Part shown: positions 1 to 8,348 of the stretch, in pieces
How positions within the stretch are numbered: the stretch's first letter is position 1
How the letters are laid out: each line of letters opens with the position of its first letter
From: JBJTUH01 sp044346175
GTDB lineage: Bacteria; Cyanobacteriota; Vampirovibrionia; Vampirovibrionales; JAJTHC01
Assembly (NCBI GenBank): GCA_044346175.1
Contig: JBIIZQ010000024.1
Location: forward strand, 1-28,830
Direction of reading: 5' to 3'
DNA: 28,830 bases
Notes under the pieces: generated by a model
Databases searched by the model: none
The model's input: only the letters and a program-made list of their open reading frames with translations
What the model was told of the DNA's origin: nothing
Made by a program: the position numbers and the translations under genes

Positions 1-68
1 GCCACTGAATCTCTTGTTTAGTAGCTTTTCTTTTGTCCCTCACACACCTAGAAATTTTCTCAAAGACG

Positions 69-719
69 ATGTCCCTAAACCGTACCCCTCTTTCTTCCGA
101 TGACGCAAGTACCGATGTGCCAATGACGATAGGCACCACGCAACGTTACTTGATTACTTCTGCGGGGCAGGATAAGCCTGGTATTGTGGCAGGTTTAACC
201 AAGGTGGTCATGGCACATGAGGGCAATATTTTAGATGCAGCCATGGAGGTGCTATCAGGATTTTTTTGTACCCTCCTGTTGGTCAGTGTGCCGCTTTCGC
301 ACGTAGGTGCTTTGCGTGAGTCCTTACAGGAAGCCTCTCAAGCATTAGGACAAGCCGTTCATATGATGCCCATGGAGTCGGAGGAGTCGGCACCATTGGG
401 TGTGCCTCAAGCGTCTGCTCACCTTCAGCAACACCCTTTGCGCTTCATGATTCATGTGTCTGGGAAAGACCGAACAGGCATTACTTACCATGTGGCAGAG
501 GCATTGCGTCAGTTGGGTATTTCGATTGTTGACTTATCCGCACGTCAGTTAACAACCTATCAAAATACCCCTGTGTACCTCATGGCTTTGGAGGTTATCT
601 TGCCTGAGGAAGCCCCCGAGACTCTCCCTGATACACTTCAACAAACCCTTGAGGCATTGGCCCATCGTATTGCTGTGGATATTCGTATGGAGGAAGTCCC
701 TTTGACGTTTTGTGGGTAG
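69..719 (+). CDS. Tandem ACT-domain regulatory protein (GcvR-like)
   Basis: The protein has two ACT domains. The first begins near the N-terminus around RYLITSAGQDKPGIV and the second around LRFMIHVSGKDRTGIT. Both carry the D-(K/R)-(P/T)-GI turn typical of ACT ligand-binding folds. This two-ACT layout is that of GcvR, the repressor partner in glycine-cleavage control, and of small amino-acid-sensing ACT proteins; no catalytic domain follows. I chose ATG 69; TTG 33 would add 12 residues and ATG 123 would trim 18, and none has a strong ribosome site, so the start is uncertain. The gene ends 22 bp before the convergent DUF4127 gene. A 5-bp stem (722-726 with 732-736) lies in that gap and could be a weak shared terminator. 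The ligand is unknown. Confidence 0.85.
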   Translation: MSLNRTPLSSDDASTDVPMTIGTTQRYLITSAGQDKPGIVAGLTKVVMAHEGNILDAAMEVLSGFFCTLLLVSVPLSHVGALRESLQEASQALGQAVHMMPMESEESAPLGVPQASAHLQQHPLRFMIHVSGKDRTGITYHVAEALRQLGISIVDLSARQLTTYQNTPVYLMALEVILPEEAPETLPDTLQQTLEALAHRIAVDIRMEEVPLTFCG

Positions 720-741
720 CTCCTCTACGAAAGAGGCAGAA

Positions 742-2472
742 CTATCGACGCAGTAATGATTGCCACACACAGGCCACTTCAAACCATCGTCCGCAAGGTA
801 AGGAGAACGCAGGCTGGGCTTGAGTGTGTCCAAGAAAGGGGGTAAGCATGGTCTCACAAAGCTTTTCTGTATAGGGTGCCATAGTGTCACGGAGGGCTTC
901 TGTGGCGTTTTGCCATGATTCGGTATCATGGATGGGGTATATGGGGCGCAGTTTGGGGCGAACAAGGGCTTGAAAAATAAGGTCTTCAAGGAGCCTTGTG
1001 CTGAGGAGTTGGGTTTGGTGTTGAGGGAGGGGCGTTTCTGTGGTGCTAATTTTTGTGTTGTCTCCAAGCGGCACCGAAAAATGTGCAACACACATGGTGA
1101 GTGTCCACCATGCGAGTAAGCATCCTACCGTGTTACTGGCAGTGTTCCAAGCACTGTAGCCTTTTAATGAGGGAGGAGGGCTGGGCAAAAGTAAGCGGGC
1201 AAGTGCAGGGTCGCCCCCATTACTGTAAGCAATATCCGCAAGCCAAACGCCACCCTGTACAACCGTCGAGGAGGTCTTATTGAATAACCCTTCTATGATG
1301 GCAATGCCTTGGCTGGTGTTGGGGGGTGGTTTTCCGTTGAGAGGGTCTTCAAAATAATCGCCGCAGTGGTCGCCTTGTCTTTCTGGACTAGGGGTATGCA
1401 CGATGAGTAGCGGGTTTTCATGCTGTACCATGGCGGGTGTGACCCAATGAATACGGATACCGCATGCGTTGGCTTGGCGTGTTATGACCTCTTCACAGGT
1501 GATGCCGTCATAACGAGATAAGGAGCCTAGTGTACTGGGTTCGGACGCAACACACTGTAGGGTGAAGGGGGAAGTACTTAGGGTGGCTTGATGCGTAGGG
1601 GCTTGCGTGACATGATACGTCATGAGCCAAGCCATTTGTGTGGTGAGTAGTTCGTCGGCACCTGTCTGGACATAGGCTTGCGTGTCGTTAAGCCCTAGGG
1701 CTTGGATACGTGCTTTTAATGCTTCTGCCTCAAGGACGTTTAAGCCCCATGTGCCTGTGTCATCTTGAGAAAAAATCAGTCGCTGGAACAGTCTTGTGCT
1801 GTCTTCCGAGTGTCGTTTCACGTTTTCAAGCCATAGTTGCCATAGTTGCCACTGACGCTGATGACGCTGGATAAAATCGTTTAGGATAGCTTCTGGAATG
1901 TCAGGGCATCCTACGGTATTCGGCTTGGGGGGCTGTGCGAACCAAGATGTTAAACATGGGATGGCATGCTCATACTGAGGGCGTAATTGCTGATGTACTT
2001 TGCGACTGTACTCATGGAGTGCCTCCCCCCAGTATGCCCAATAGTCGGGTTCTTCTTCATCGTTGTTATAATGAGGGATGCGTAAAATGGTGGCGACCCC
2101 AACTAAAGCACTGGGGCATGATTTTAAAAGAGGGAGCCATTGCTGTTCCCATGAGGCTTTGAGTGTTTCAAAGGGTGCGGTACTCAACCGACTTGGAATA
2201 AGTCCTCCGTGGAGGAGGGTGTCTAAGGCGACCACGCCACCAAGGGTCCATGTCTTAGGGGCGTGGGATGGTTCTGAAAGCCAAGTATATAAATCGTCAG
2301 TATTGAGCGGGGTCTTAAGGGCGTGGTTAGGAGGGAAGAGCCTTCTAGGTGGTAGGAGTGTTTTGACTCCCAAGGGTACACAAATTTCCCCGAGGGCTTT
2401 TGTCCAGTCATAGCAAATGGGTCTTGCGTCAAGAGGAATCAGACCGAGGGTTTTTTCGGTGGTGGTAGGCAT
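742..2472 (-). CDS. DUF4127 family protein
   Basis: This 576-residue protein matches the DUF4127 family, which has no established function. Signature stretches in order: the N-terminal LIPLDARPICYDW; VVALDTLLHGGLIPSRL near residue 85; LRIPHYNNDEEEPDYW near 130; GADELLTTQMAWL near 270; IAYSNGGDPALARLL near 410; and YSAWNTASNTVGCLLAW shortly after. The conserved Asp, Gly and Asn residues are all in place, so the gene looks intact. No signal peptide or membrane helix is evident. It starts 23 bp after the yajQ stop on the same strand, so the two are probably co-transcribed. The ribosome site is weak (AGGA well upstream), which would fit translation coupled to yajQ. Function should be left open. 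Confidence 0.85.
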   Translation of the reverse strand: MPTTTEKTLGLIPLDARPICYDWTKALGEICVPLGVKTLLPPRRLFPPNHALKTPLNTDDLYTWLSEPSHAPKTWTLGGVVALDTLLHGGLIPSRLSTAPFETLKASWEQQWLPLLKSCPSALVGVATILRIPHYNNDEEEPDYWAYWGEALHEYSRKVHQQLRPQYEHAIPCLTSWFAQPPKPNTVGCPDIPEAILNDFIQRHQRQWQLWQLWLENVKRHSEDSTRLFQRLIFSQDDTGTWGLNVLEAEALKARIQALGLNDTQAYVQTGADELLTTQMAWLMTYHVTQAPTHQATLSTSPFTLQCVASEPSTLGSLSRYDGITCEEVITRQANACGIRIHWVTPAMVQHENPLLIVHTPSPERQGDHCGDYFEDPLNGKPPPNTSQGIAIIEGLFNKTSSTVVQGGVWLADIAYSNGGDPALARLLLPSPPPSLKGYSAWNTASNTVGCLLAWWTLTMCVAHFSVPLGDNTKISTTETPLPQHQTQLLSTRLLEDLIFQALVRPKLRPIYPIHDTESWQNATEALRDTMAPYTEKLCETMLTPFLGHTQAQPAFSLPCGRWFEVACVWQSLLRR

Positions 2473-2495
2473 ACAATAGAAGGATTTCCTGTATC

Positions 2496-3008
2496 CTAGC
2501 GGAAGTTTTGAAACTGTAGTGGCATACTCCAGCTCTGTGCTTTGTCTTTTAAGAGTGCGATGGCCTGTTGTAAGTCGTCACGACTTTTACCAGTGACACG
2601 TACTTGATCACCTTGGATGCTTGCTTGGACTTTAAGTTTTGAGGCTTTAATCTCTGCGACAATTTTCTTGGCATCTTCTTTATCAATACCTTTTTGAAGG
2701 GTGATTTTCATCTTGCTCCGACCGCCAAGGGCATCTTCCGCACCTTCCTGCTTGAGGATGAACATACTCAAGCCACGTTTAAGCACCTTTTCTTCAAGCA
2801 TTTGTATGATGTTATAGAGCTTGAGTTCATCGGGGGCATTGACCTCAAGTGCCTTATCGGTATCGATAAATTCGATGGTGGAACCCGTGTCTTTTAAGTC
2901 AAAACGTGTCCCAATATCACGGCGGGTTTGGTCGACAGCGTTTACGAGTTCTTGATGGTCAAACTCGGAAACCACATCAAAACTATTATCTTTAGACATC
3001 ATCATCAT
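2496..3008 (-). CDS. yajQ: YajQ-family nucleotide-binding protein
   Basis: The 170-residue product is a typical full-length YajQ (DUF520). It has the N-terminal FDVVSEFDHQELVNAVDQT, then the RFDLKDT turn, the central LKRGL and KQEGAEDALGG segments, and the C-terminal IQGDQVRVTGKSRDDLQ followed by the MPLQFQNFR end. Members bind cyclic di-GMP in some Xanthomonas and Pseudomonas systems, but the role varies, so the ligand here is not proven. The reading frame opens with four ATG codons in a row; an AAGGAG-like site lies 13 bases before the first ATG, so the outermost ATG is the best-placed start. It is the first gene of a minus-strand pair with the DUF4127 gene and is divergent from the ATP synthase operon. 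Confidence 0.93.
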   Translation of the reverse strand: MMMMSKDNSFDVVSEFDHQELVNAVDQTRRDIGTRFDLKDTGSTIEFIDTDKALEVNAPDELKLYNIIQMLEEKVLKRGLSMFILKQEGAEDALGGRSKMKITLQKGIDKEDAKKIVAEIKASKLKVQASIQGDQVRVTGKSRDDLQQAIALLKDKAQSWSMPLQFQNFR

Positions 3009-3240
3009 GGCGGTGCTAAAACTCCTTCAATACGCAGGACATCGAGCAATAAAAACTTAGTAACAACGGTATAGCATCGGGTACAATAGCCTTTGTGAAC
3101 CCTTAGACCCTTACTTTTCCCTGTAGACTTCCCGAAATGCTTTGTTTGCAAGGGCGTTACGAATACGGGTTGAGAGGTTTTGATTATAGCATACCCTTTT
3201 TTAGTAATGTAGTCTCTTCTGGCTTAGAAGTGTGAATCTT

Positions 3241-3630
3241 ATGGTGTTACCTCAAGTGTTTTGGCTCGTGTTTTGGCTTGTACTTGCTTTTATAGTAGGT
3301 CTGCTGCTTGCGGTTGTGGTGGACGTTGGGATGTGGCGCATCGGTCGTTTACAGTCCTCAACCATACCGTGTGCTGGAAGTCCTGAGGGGAGTCAGTCCC
3401 GTTTTAAGTTTAAGGAGAAGCGGCGATTAGGGGCATTGCTTCTGGGTTTGACACTACATTTTGTGTTAAGTCTTGGCGTGCTTTGGGGGGCTTTATGGTC
3501 TTTGCAACACTTGCCATTGCCGCCCTCAGAGATACTTAACTGCCAAGGGGTATGGTTGTTAATTTGGGTGACTGTGCGTGTGCTTGCACTCGCTTATCTT
3601 TTCTTTAAAGGGGCATCGCCTGAGCGCTGA
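3241..3630 (+). CDS. Small membrane protein in the AtpI position
   Basis: A 130-residue hydrophobic protein encoded directly before the ATP synthase a subunit. It has a long N-terminal hydrophobic stretch (about residues 2-30), a basic loop around RFKFKEKRRLG, and two further membrane segments (about 63-88 and 103-123). AtpI (subunit I), which occupies this place in most bacterial atp operons, is a small multi-span protein that helps assemble the c-ring, so AtpI is the positional guess. Sequence similarity alone is not convincing, and the usual four-helix pattern is not clear. ATG 3241 was chosen over the in-frame GTG at 3232. It is separated from atpB by 256 bases. Confidence 0.6.
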   Translation: MVLPQVFWLVFWLVLAFIVGLLLAVVVDVGMWRIGRLQSSTIPCAGSPEGSQSRFKFKEKRRLGALLLGLTLHFVLSLGVLWGALWSLQHLPLPPSEILNCQGVWLLIWVTVRVLALAYLFFKGASPER

Positions 3631-3886
3631 TGGATAAAACCAGTGTGTGTACGCACAGGTTGGTATCAACAAACAGCCTTGTCAGTGTCCATGTTTAAGG
3701 TACACTTTAATAATAAGTTTTATTTTTGCTGGATGCACACTAAGTACGGTTCCTTCATCGTCAACGCCCCTTTTGGTAGGCACTTGATACGCTACATAAC
3801 TTTCGATGTGCGTGATGAAGTATCCTGATAGGCTAAAGCTTCCGTGACTGCGTAGTCATGTTCCTGAATGAAAGTGTTTGCTTTTT

Positions 3887-4600
3887 ATGATGTCTGGTAC
3901 CTCCCATTTTTGGACACTGTCGCTTGATTTACCCCTGTTAGGGCATCAGGTGGTTAACTTGAACACCCTCATTATGGTGTGGGTGGGTATTATCACTGTA
4001 TTGGTTTTGGCTAAATGGGCTGCTCATCAGGCCAGTGTATATCCTTCTCGTTTACAGTTTGTGGCAGAGGGTGTGGTGAATATGGTGCGAGGGGTGACAA
4101 CCTCCACAGGTCATGAGCGTGGTGATAAGTACCTCTTCTTTTCGGGGTCAGTCTTTTTGTTTATTCTTGCCGTGAACCTTATGGGGCAGTTACCCTTACG
4201 GCTTATTCCCATTCCTCATGGTGAGCTTCTTGCGGCCACAGGGGACTTAAATACCACCGTGGCTTTGGCACTCCTGACGCTTGTGTTTTATGTCGGTTTC
4301 GGTATTTCTCAAAAAGGCTTAGGGTACTTTAAGCACTATTTTGAGCCAATGCCTTTTATGCTCCCGATGCACCTTATTGAAGATGTCACGCGCCCTGGCT
4401 CTTTGGCACTCCGACTTTTCTTAAACATTATGGTGGGGGAATTGCTCTCAGGCGTAACGCTACAAATGTTTAAAATAGGTTTACCTTGTTTTGTGATTTG
4501 TTACGAGTTGTTTGTGGCTTTCCTTCAGGCCTATATTTTCATGCTGCTTTCGTCGGTGTATATCGGTATGATGAGCGAGTCTCATGAGGCTCACCATTAA
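3887..4600 (+). CDS. atpB: F0F1 ATP synthase subunit a
   Basis: Subunit a forms the proton half-channels beside the c-ring. Visible hallmarks are AVNLMGQLP in the second membrane region, GDLNTTVALAL before the third, and the fourth/fifth helix block SLALRLFLNIMVGELL. That block contains the essential arginine (residue 176 from this start) and the conserved asparagine four residues on. The final helix carries QAYIFMLLSSVYIG. The common RLFGN motif reads RLFLN here, a glycine-to-leucine change. There are about five to six membrane spans and a His-rich tail. The start is the first of two adjacent ATGs (3887, 3890); an upstream TTG at 3878 is less likely. No clear ribosome site is seen. A small hairpin (3843-3860 region) lies about 30 bases upstream. 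Confidence 0.96.
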   Translation: MMSGTSHFWTLSLDLPLLGHQVVNLNTLIMVWVGIITVLVLAKWAAHQASVYPSRLQFVAEGVVNMVRGVTTSTGHERGDKYLFFSGSVFLFILAVNLMGQLPLRLIPIPHGELLAATGDLNTTVALALLTLVFYVGFGISQKGLGYFKHYFEPMPFMLPMHLIEDVTRPGSLALRLFLNIMVGELLSGVTLQMFKIGLPCFVICYELFVAFLQAYIFMLLSSVYIGMMSESHEAHH

Positions 4601-4628
4601 GGCTTAAAAAGGGTTGGCTGTCTGTGGG

Positions 4629-4650
4629 TTGCCACGACGGCAAAGTTTTT
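4629..4650 (+). promoter_or_regulatory. Weak hairpin plus T-run between atpB and atpE
   Basis: A 5-bp GC-containing stem, TTGCC (4629-4633) with GGCAA (4639-4643), is followed by AGTTTTT. It resembles a weak intrinsic terminator or attenuator inside the operon, in the 121-base spacer ahead of the c-subunit gene. The stem is short, so read-through would be expected. Its role is an inference. Confidence 0.35.
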
Positions 4651-4721
4651 ATTCCTAATGTTTTGGCTGTTTTTTGTGTTTTGTGTCACTCAAATAATTG
4701 GTTTAGGAGTGTTTGTTTCTC

Positions 4722-4937
4722 ATGCCTCATGAATTGCTTCCTATGGCAGTCGCCGTTGCAAGTCTTGGTCCTGCCATCGGCTTGGGTCTTGCTATTTCTG
4801 CATTTTTCAACGCAGCAGGTCGTCAACCTGAAGTGATTGGCAAAGTGCAAGGGTTTTTCTTTGTGGGTGCCGCCTTCATCGAATTGTTGGCTTTGTTGGC
4901 CTTTGCAGCCTTCTTCCTTGTATTGAACGCTCACTAA
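4722..4937 (+). CDS. atpE: F0F1 ATP synthase subunit c
   Basis: A 71-residue hairpin proteolipid that forms the rotor ring. Helix 1 carries the small-residue face around SLGPAIGLGLAIS, the polar loop is RQPE (residues 34-37), and helix 2 has the ion-carrying carboxylate E54 in AAFIELLALL. The Na+ signature (Gln in helix 1 and Ser/Thr right after the Glu) is absent: helix 1 has Leu in the Gln position and Leu follows E54. This points to a proton-driven ring. AGGAG at 4705-4709 serves ATG 4722 with 12 bases between; an in-frame TTG at 4713 would be too close. Helix 1 departs from the usual glycine ladder (AIS in place of LGG-type residues). Confidence 0.96.
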   Translation: MPHELLPMAVAVASLGPAIGLGLAISAFFNAAGRQPEVIGKVQGFFFVGAAFIELLALLAFAAFFLVLNAH

Positions 4938-4962
4938 CTAGTGCTTTAAGGAGTCTTTCGTT

Positions 4963-5388
4963 GTGCTTGAAGTTAATTTTACCGTAGTCCTTGTTTTCAT
5001 CAGTCTTGTACCTTTTGTATTGCTGATGAAGGGGTTGTTCTTTGACCCTATGCTGCGTGTTCAGGCACAACGTGAAGTTCTCCGTGAGCAAGAAACGACA
5101 CAGTCTTTATCTTTTGTGGTTGCCACGATGGAAGTCAAAGACCGTGTCACGCAGGCTTTGAAAGATGCTCGTAAAGCGGCACAAGCTTTCATGATGCAAG
5201 CTCGTCAACGGATTCAGCAAGATATTGCCCAAGAGTTGACAGTATTCCGCACGGCACAGGAAGCCCAAGTGGCTCAAGAAAAACAAGTCCTAGAGTCTCA
5301 GTTTGAATCTCAAGTAGTGCAAGCCAAGACATCCGCCTCACAGCTTTCTGATGCGATTGTGTCGTATTTGAAGGCTCCTCTCGTTTAA
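4963..5388 (+). CDS. atpF': F0F1 ATP synthase subunit b' (peripheral stalk)
   Basis: A 141-residue peripheral-stalk subunit. One N-terminal membrane helix (about residues 5-24) is followed by FFDPMLRVQAQREVL, the usual b/b' junction, and then a long charged, Gln/Ala-rich coiled coil. Two different b-type genes in a row (this one and atpF) are the pattern of Cyanobacteria, plastids and some Alphaproteobacteria, where b and b' form a heterodimer. It starts with GTG at 4963 behind a strong AAGGAG (4948-4953) at nine bases, which settles the start. It follows atpE after 25 bases, the tightest junction in the operon. Confidence 0.93.
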   Translation: MLEVNFTVVLVFISLVPFVLLMKGLFFDPMLRVQAQREVLREQETTQSLSFVVATMEVKDRVTQALKDARKAAQAFMMQARQRIQQDIAQELTVFRTAQEAQVAQEKQVLESQFESQVVQAKTSASQLSDAIVSYLKAPLV

Positions 5389-5399
5389 GGTTGTTTTGA

Positions 5400-5419
5400 C
5401 CTGGGTCACGTTGCCCAGG
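5400..5419 (+). promoter_or_regulatory. GC hairpin between atpF' and atpF
   Basis: CCTGGG (5400-5405) pairs perfectly with CCCAGG (5414-5419) around an 8-base loop, 12 bases after the b' stop and 30 bases before the b start. No T-run follows, so it is unlikely to terminate. It could be an RNA stability or processing element; that is an inference. Confidence 0.4.
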
Positions 5420-5449
5420 ATGCACCCATTGTCAGGATTTTAGAATACT

Positions 5450-5941
5450 ATGAATGATTTTTTTTCTCATATACTCGACTCCAATGCGATTAACGTCTTA
5501 ATTGTCTTGGCTGGTTTGTCTGTTCTTGCCAGAAAAATGGATGTCATGGGTCGTATTGAGCAAGGTCGTCAGACACTGATTCAAGAGTTGGAGCGTCTTA
5601 AAGAACAACGGGTTTTGGCAGAGCAAGAGTTCAGTCGTGCTGAGCAAGTGGCTTCCCGCTCCCATCAAGAGATTACGCTTATCCAAGAAGAGGCTCAAAA
5701 ACAGGCACACACTTTAGAGGAAAAACTGCTCAAAGAAGCCCAACAAGCACAAGCACGTTATCTGATGCAGTATCGTCATCAAATAGACCAACACGATGCA
5801 AAGCTTCAGCAACGTTTGGCAGCCTCTCTCGTCACAGAGGCGGTTTCTCAAGCCAAAGCTTCTCTTTCCCAAGAGTTGACCCCTGAGTTGCATCGTGCCA
5901 TTTACCATCAAAGTATCCAGGCCGTCGCACAGGTGCTTTAA
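5450..5941 (+). CDS. atpF: F0F1 ATP synthase subunit b (peripheral stalk)
   Basis: A 163-residue b subunit with the expected plan: a short N-terminal hydrophobic helix (INVLIVLAGLSVL, about residues 14-26) directly followed by a charged coiled coil (RIEQGRQTLIQELERLKEQR onward) and a C-terminal segment that should dock onto delta/alpha. The membrane helix is short and the protein lacks the Pro-rich turn seen in many b subunits. AGGA lies about 12 bases before ATG 5450. It sits between b' and delta as in Cyanobacteria. It differs clearly in sequence from b', so this is a true pair and not a recent duplication. Confidence 0.93.
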   Translation: MNDFFSHILDSNAINVLIVLAGLSVLARKMDVMGRIEQGRQTLIQELERLKEQRVLAEQEFSRAEQVASRSHQEITLIQEEAQKQAHTLEEKLLKEAQQAQARYLMQYRHQIDQHDAKLQQRLAASLVTEAVSQAKASLSQELTPELHRAIYHQSIQAVAQVL

Positions 5942-5947
5942 ATGATT

Positions 5948-5965
5948 GAGGGGAGTCTTCCCCTC
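5948..5965 (+). promoter_or_regulatory. GC hairpin just after the atpF stop
   Basis: GAGGGGA (5948-5954) pairs perfectly with TCCCCTC (5959-5965) around a 4-base loop, starting 7 bases after the atpF stop codon. It is followed by GTGTTT and not a clean T-run. It lies in the 133-base spacer before atpH. It may be a partial terminator or a 3'-end stabiliser that lowers expression of the F1 genes relative to F0; this is an inference. Confidence 0.45.
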
Positions 5966-6074
5966 GTGTTTCCAGATTTCAAAAAGTCTTTATGATACAA
6001 GTTGCGTGTGATGCAACGCCAAATGGATACCTTCCCTTTACCCACACTTTAGTATGTAAGAGCTTGACTGTACA

Positions 6075-6644
6075 ATGCGTCATTTACACAAAAAAATTGC
6101 TCATTCTTATGCCAATGCTTTCCTTGATTGGATTGCCGAGCGTGGGTACACGCTTGATGCTGAAATAGCGTTAATGACGCTAGTGACCTCCTTAAAAGAG
6201 GGTATTCTTGATACCTTTTCAGAAACCACTTGGTTTGAGGTATGTCATGCCCCTTCGCTTACACAAGAGGCGAAGGCTGAAATTCTCTCGGGGCTTGCAG
6301 AGAAAATCAATCATGAAGACTTGCAGCGTTTTCTAACGATGGTCTTAGACAATCACCGTCTTGGCTATCTTCCAGCTATTTTGGAAGCTCTCCTTGTGGT
6401 TTGGGCGAAGCGTCGGGGTCGTGTTGAGGTTGATTTGCAAGTGGCTGCTCCTATGGAAGCATCCTTACAGGAAGCCATTCACACCCTCTTAAAGCAGCGC
6501 TTTGGCTTTACCCATGTGACTTTTAATACGACACTTGACCCCCAACTCCTTGCTGGGTTTGTGTTGCGTGTAGGGGATAAAATGATTGATACCTCTTGGC
6601 GCACCAAGTTACAGCAAATTGAAGTTTCTCTACTACAGGCTTAG
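6075..6644 (+). CDS. atpH: F0F1 ATP synthase subunit delta
   Basis: The 189-residue product has the usual OSCP/delta plan. The N-terminal helical domain opens with IAHSYANAFLDW (the family Y-A-x-A-F/L motif). The C-terminal part holds VEVDLQVAAPM, then LLAGFVLRVGDKMIDTSWRTKLQQIEVSLL, the conserved G-F/G-D-x-x-I-D-x-S segment that contacts the b subunits. Delta joins the F1 head to the peripheral stalk. Length is normal. The ATG at 6075 is preceded by only a weak ribosome site. The gene is flanked by spacers of 133 and 126 bases, large for an atp operon. Confidence 0.95.
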   Translation: MRHLHKKIAHSYANAFLDWIAERGYTLDAEIALMTLVTSLKEGILDTFSETTWFEVCHAPSLTQEAKAEILSGLAEKINHEDLQRFLTMVLDNHRLGYLPAILEALLVVWAKRRGRVEVDLQVAAPMEASLQEAIHTLLKQRFGFTHVTFNTTLDPQLLAGFVLRVGDKMIDTSWRTKLQQIEVSLLQA

Positions 6645-6770
6645 AGGGTTGCTTTGAGTGCTGGGAGATTTTCAGCCACTTTGTTTCACCGCTTCATGCC
6701 TCTTTTACTTGAATACCTTATCCTATTTTAATGTTTCACTTATTGTACCCCTGTTAAGGACTCTCCTCCC

Positions 6771-8294
6771 ATGATGATGCTCCGAGCTGATGAAATCAGT
6801 ACATTGCTCAAAGAAAAACTTTCTAACCATGTCAGCACTGTCTCTAAGGCAGAAGTAGGCTCTGTGCTTGAGGTCGGCGACGGTATTGCCCGTTTGTCTG
6901 GTCTTTCGGGTGCCATGGCAGGTGAGCTTGTCATGTTTGATGATGGCTATCAAACCATGGGGATGGTCTTGAACCTTGAAGAAGACAATGTTGGGGTCGT
7001 CATTATGGATGACTACATCCATGTGAAAGAAGGTCAATTGGTTAAAGCAACAGGGCGTATTGCTTCTGTGCCTGTGGGTGATGCACTGCTGGGTCGTGTC
7101 GTGAATCCTTTAGGGAAACCCCTTGATGACCAAGGTCCTATTGAAGCCGTTGAGTACCGTCCTGTTGAGAAGAAAGCCCCTGGTATTATTGACCGTAAAT
7201 CGGTGCATGAACCTCTCCAGACAGGTATTGTATCCATTGATGCGATGATTCCTATTGGGCGTGGTCAGCGTGAGCTTATCATTGGTGACCGTCAAACAGG
7301 TAAAACCGCTATTGCGATTGACACCATCTTGAATCAAAAAGGTAAAGATGTTGTCTGTATTTACTGTGCCATTGGTCAGAAAAATAGCTCTATTGCCCAA
7401 ATTGTTAAAACGTTGGAAGAAAATGGTGCCTTGGATTACACCATTGTGGTTGCTGCTTCAGCTTCTGAGCCTGCACCCGTGCAGTTCTTAGCACCTTTCT
7501 CGGCGGTTTCTATTGGTGAGTACTTTATGGAGCAAGGTAAGCACGTCCTTTGTATTTACGATGACTTGACCAAGCATGCTTGGGCGTATCGTTCGATGAG
7601 CTTGTTGTTGCGTCGTCCTCCTGGTCGTGAAGCTTACCCTGGCGATGTGTTCTATCTCCACTCTCGTTTGTTGGAGCGTGCGGCTAAATTGAGTGATGCC
7701 AAAGGTGCTGGTAGTTTGACCGCCCTGCCTATTATTGAAACCCAAGCTGGTGACGTATCAGCTTATATTCCCACGAACGTTATTTCTATTACCGATGGAC
7801 AGATTTTCCTTGAATCTGACCTTTTCAATGCGGGGATTCGTCCTGCCATCAATGCAGGGATTTCAGTCTCTCGTGTAGGTGGTGCTGCTCAAACCAAGGC
7901 GATTAAGTCGGTTGCAGGTACATTGCGTTTGGCATTGGCACAGTACCGTGAGTTGGAAGCTTTCTCTCAATTTGCAAGTGATTTGGATAAAGCAACGCAA
8001 GACCAACTCCTCCGTGGTCAGAAAATGATTGAAGTCTTGAAACAGCCTCAGTACGCACCGCTAAGTATTGCTCAGATGTTTACGGTACTCTATGCTGTGA
8101 ATAAAGGCTTGTTGGACAATGTGGCAAGTCATCAGATTCAGAATTTCAAAACCGAGTGGTTTGAAGCCCTTGCAACGCAACTTCCTGAGCTTGAGACAAG
8201 TTTGAATGCTGGTAATAAGCCTAACGACCAAGAAGAAGCCAAGCTTACCCAAGCAATGACGCAGTTTCGTGATACTGTCTTTTCAGTGAGCTAA
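6771..8294 (+). CDS. atpA: F0F1 ATP synthase subunit alpha
   Basis: A full-length 507-residue alpha subunit. It carries the N-terminal LRADEIS motif, the beta-barrel segment VLEVGDGIARLSGL, the Walker A loop GDRQTGKT at residues 172-179, and RRPPGREAYPGDVFYLHSRLLERAAKL near 280, including the alpha signature. The C-terminal helical domain ends in QFRDTVFSVS. The non-catalytic site residues look intact. The frame starts with three consecutive ATG codons; AAGGA (6756-6760) lies 10 bases before the first. The conserved family N-terminus begins essentially at the third Met, so the first two are extra. Beta (atpD) is not present in the window. Confidence 0.98.
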   Translation: MMMLRADEISTLLKEKLSNHVSTVSKAEVGSVLEVGDGIARLSGLSGAMAGELVMFDDGYQTMGMVLNLEEDNVGVVIMDDYIHVKEGQLVKATGRIASVPVGDALLGRVVNPLGKPLDDQGPIEAVEYRPVEKKAPGIIDRKSVHEPLQTGIVSIDAMIPIGRGQRELIIGDRQTGKTAIAIDTILNQKGKDVVCIYCAIGQKNSSIAQIVKTLEENGALDYTIVVAASASEPAPVQFLAPFSAVSIGEYFMEQGKHVLCIYDDLTKHAWAYRSMSLLLRRPPGREAYPGDVFYLHSRLLERAAKLSDAKGAGSLTALPIIETQAGDVSAYIPTNVISITDGQIFLESDLFNAGIRPAINAGISVSRVGGAAQTKAIKSVAGTLRLALAQYRELEAFSQFASDLDKATQDQLLRGQKMIEVLKQPQYAPLSIAQMFTVLYAVNKGLLDNVASHQIQNFKTEWFEALATQLPELETSLNAGNKPNDQEEAKLTQAMTQFRDTVFSVS

Positions 8295-8348
8295 TGTGTG
8301 TGTTTCTCCTTGTATTACGACTTTTGTAACGCCATAAGGTAACACACC

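Noticed and set aside
549..1091. 180-codon minus-strand open frame across the end of the ACT-domain gene and the DUF4127 gene
   Set aside because: It overlaps two well-supported genes in another frame and its translation (Pro/Lys/Ser-rich, no motifs) looks like a shadow.
3643..3828. 61-codon frame between the AtpI-like gene and atpB
   Set aside because: No ribosome site, odd composition, and no resemblance to any ATP synthase subunit; more likely leader sequence.
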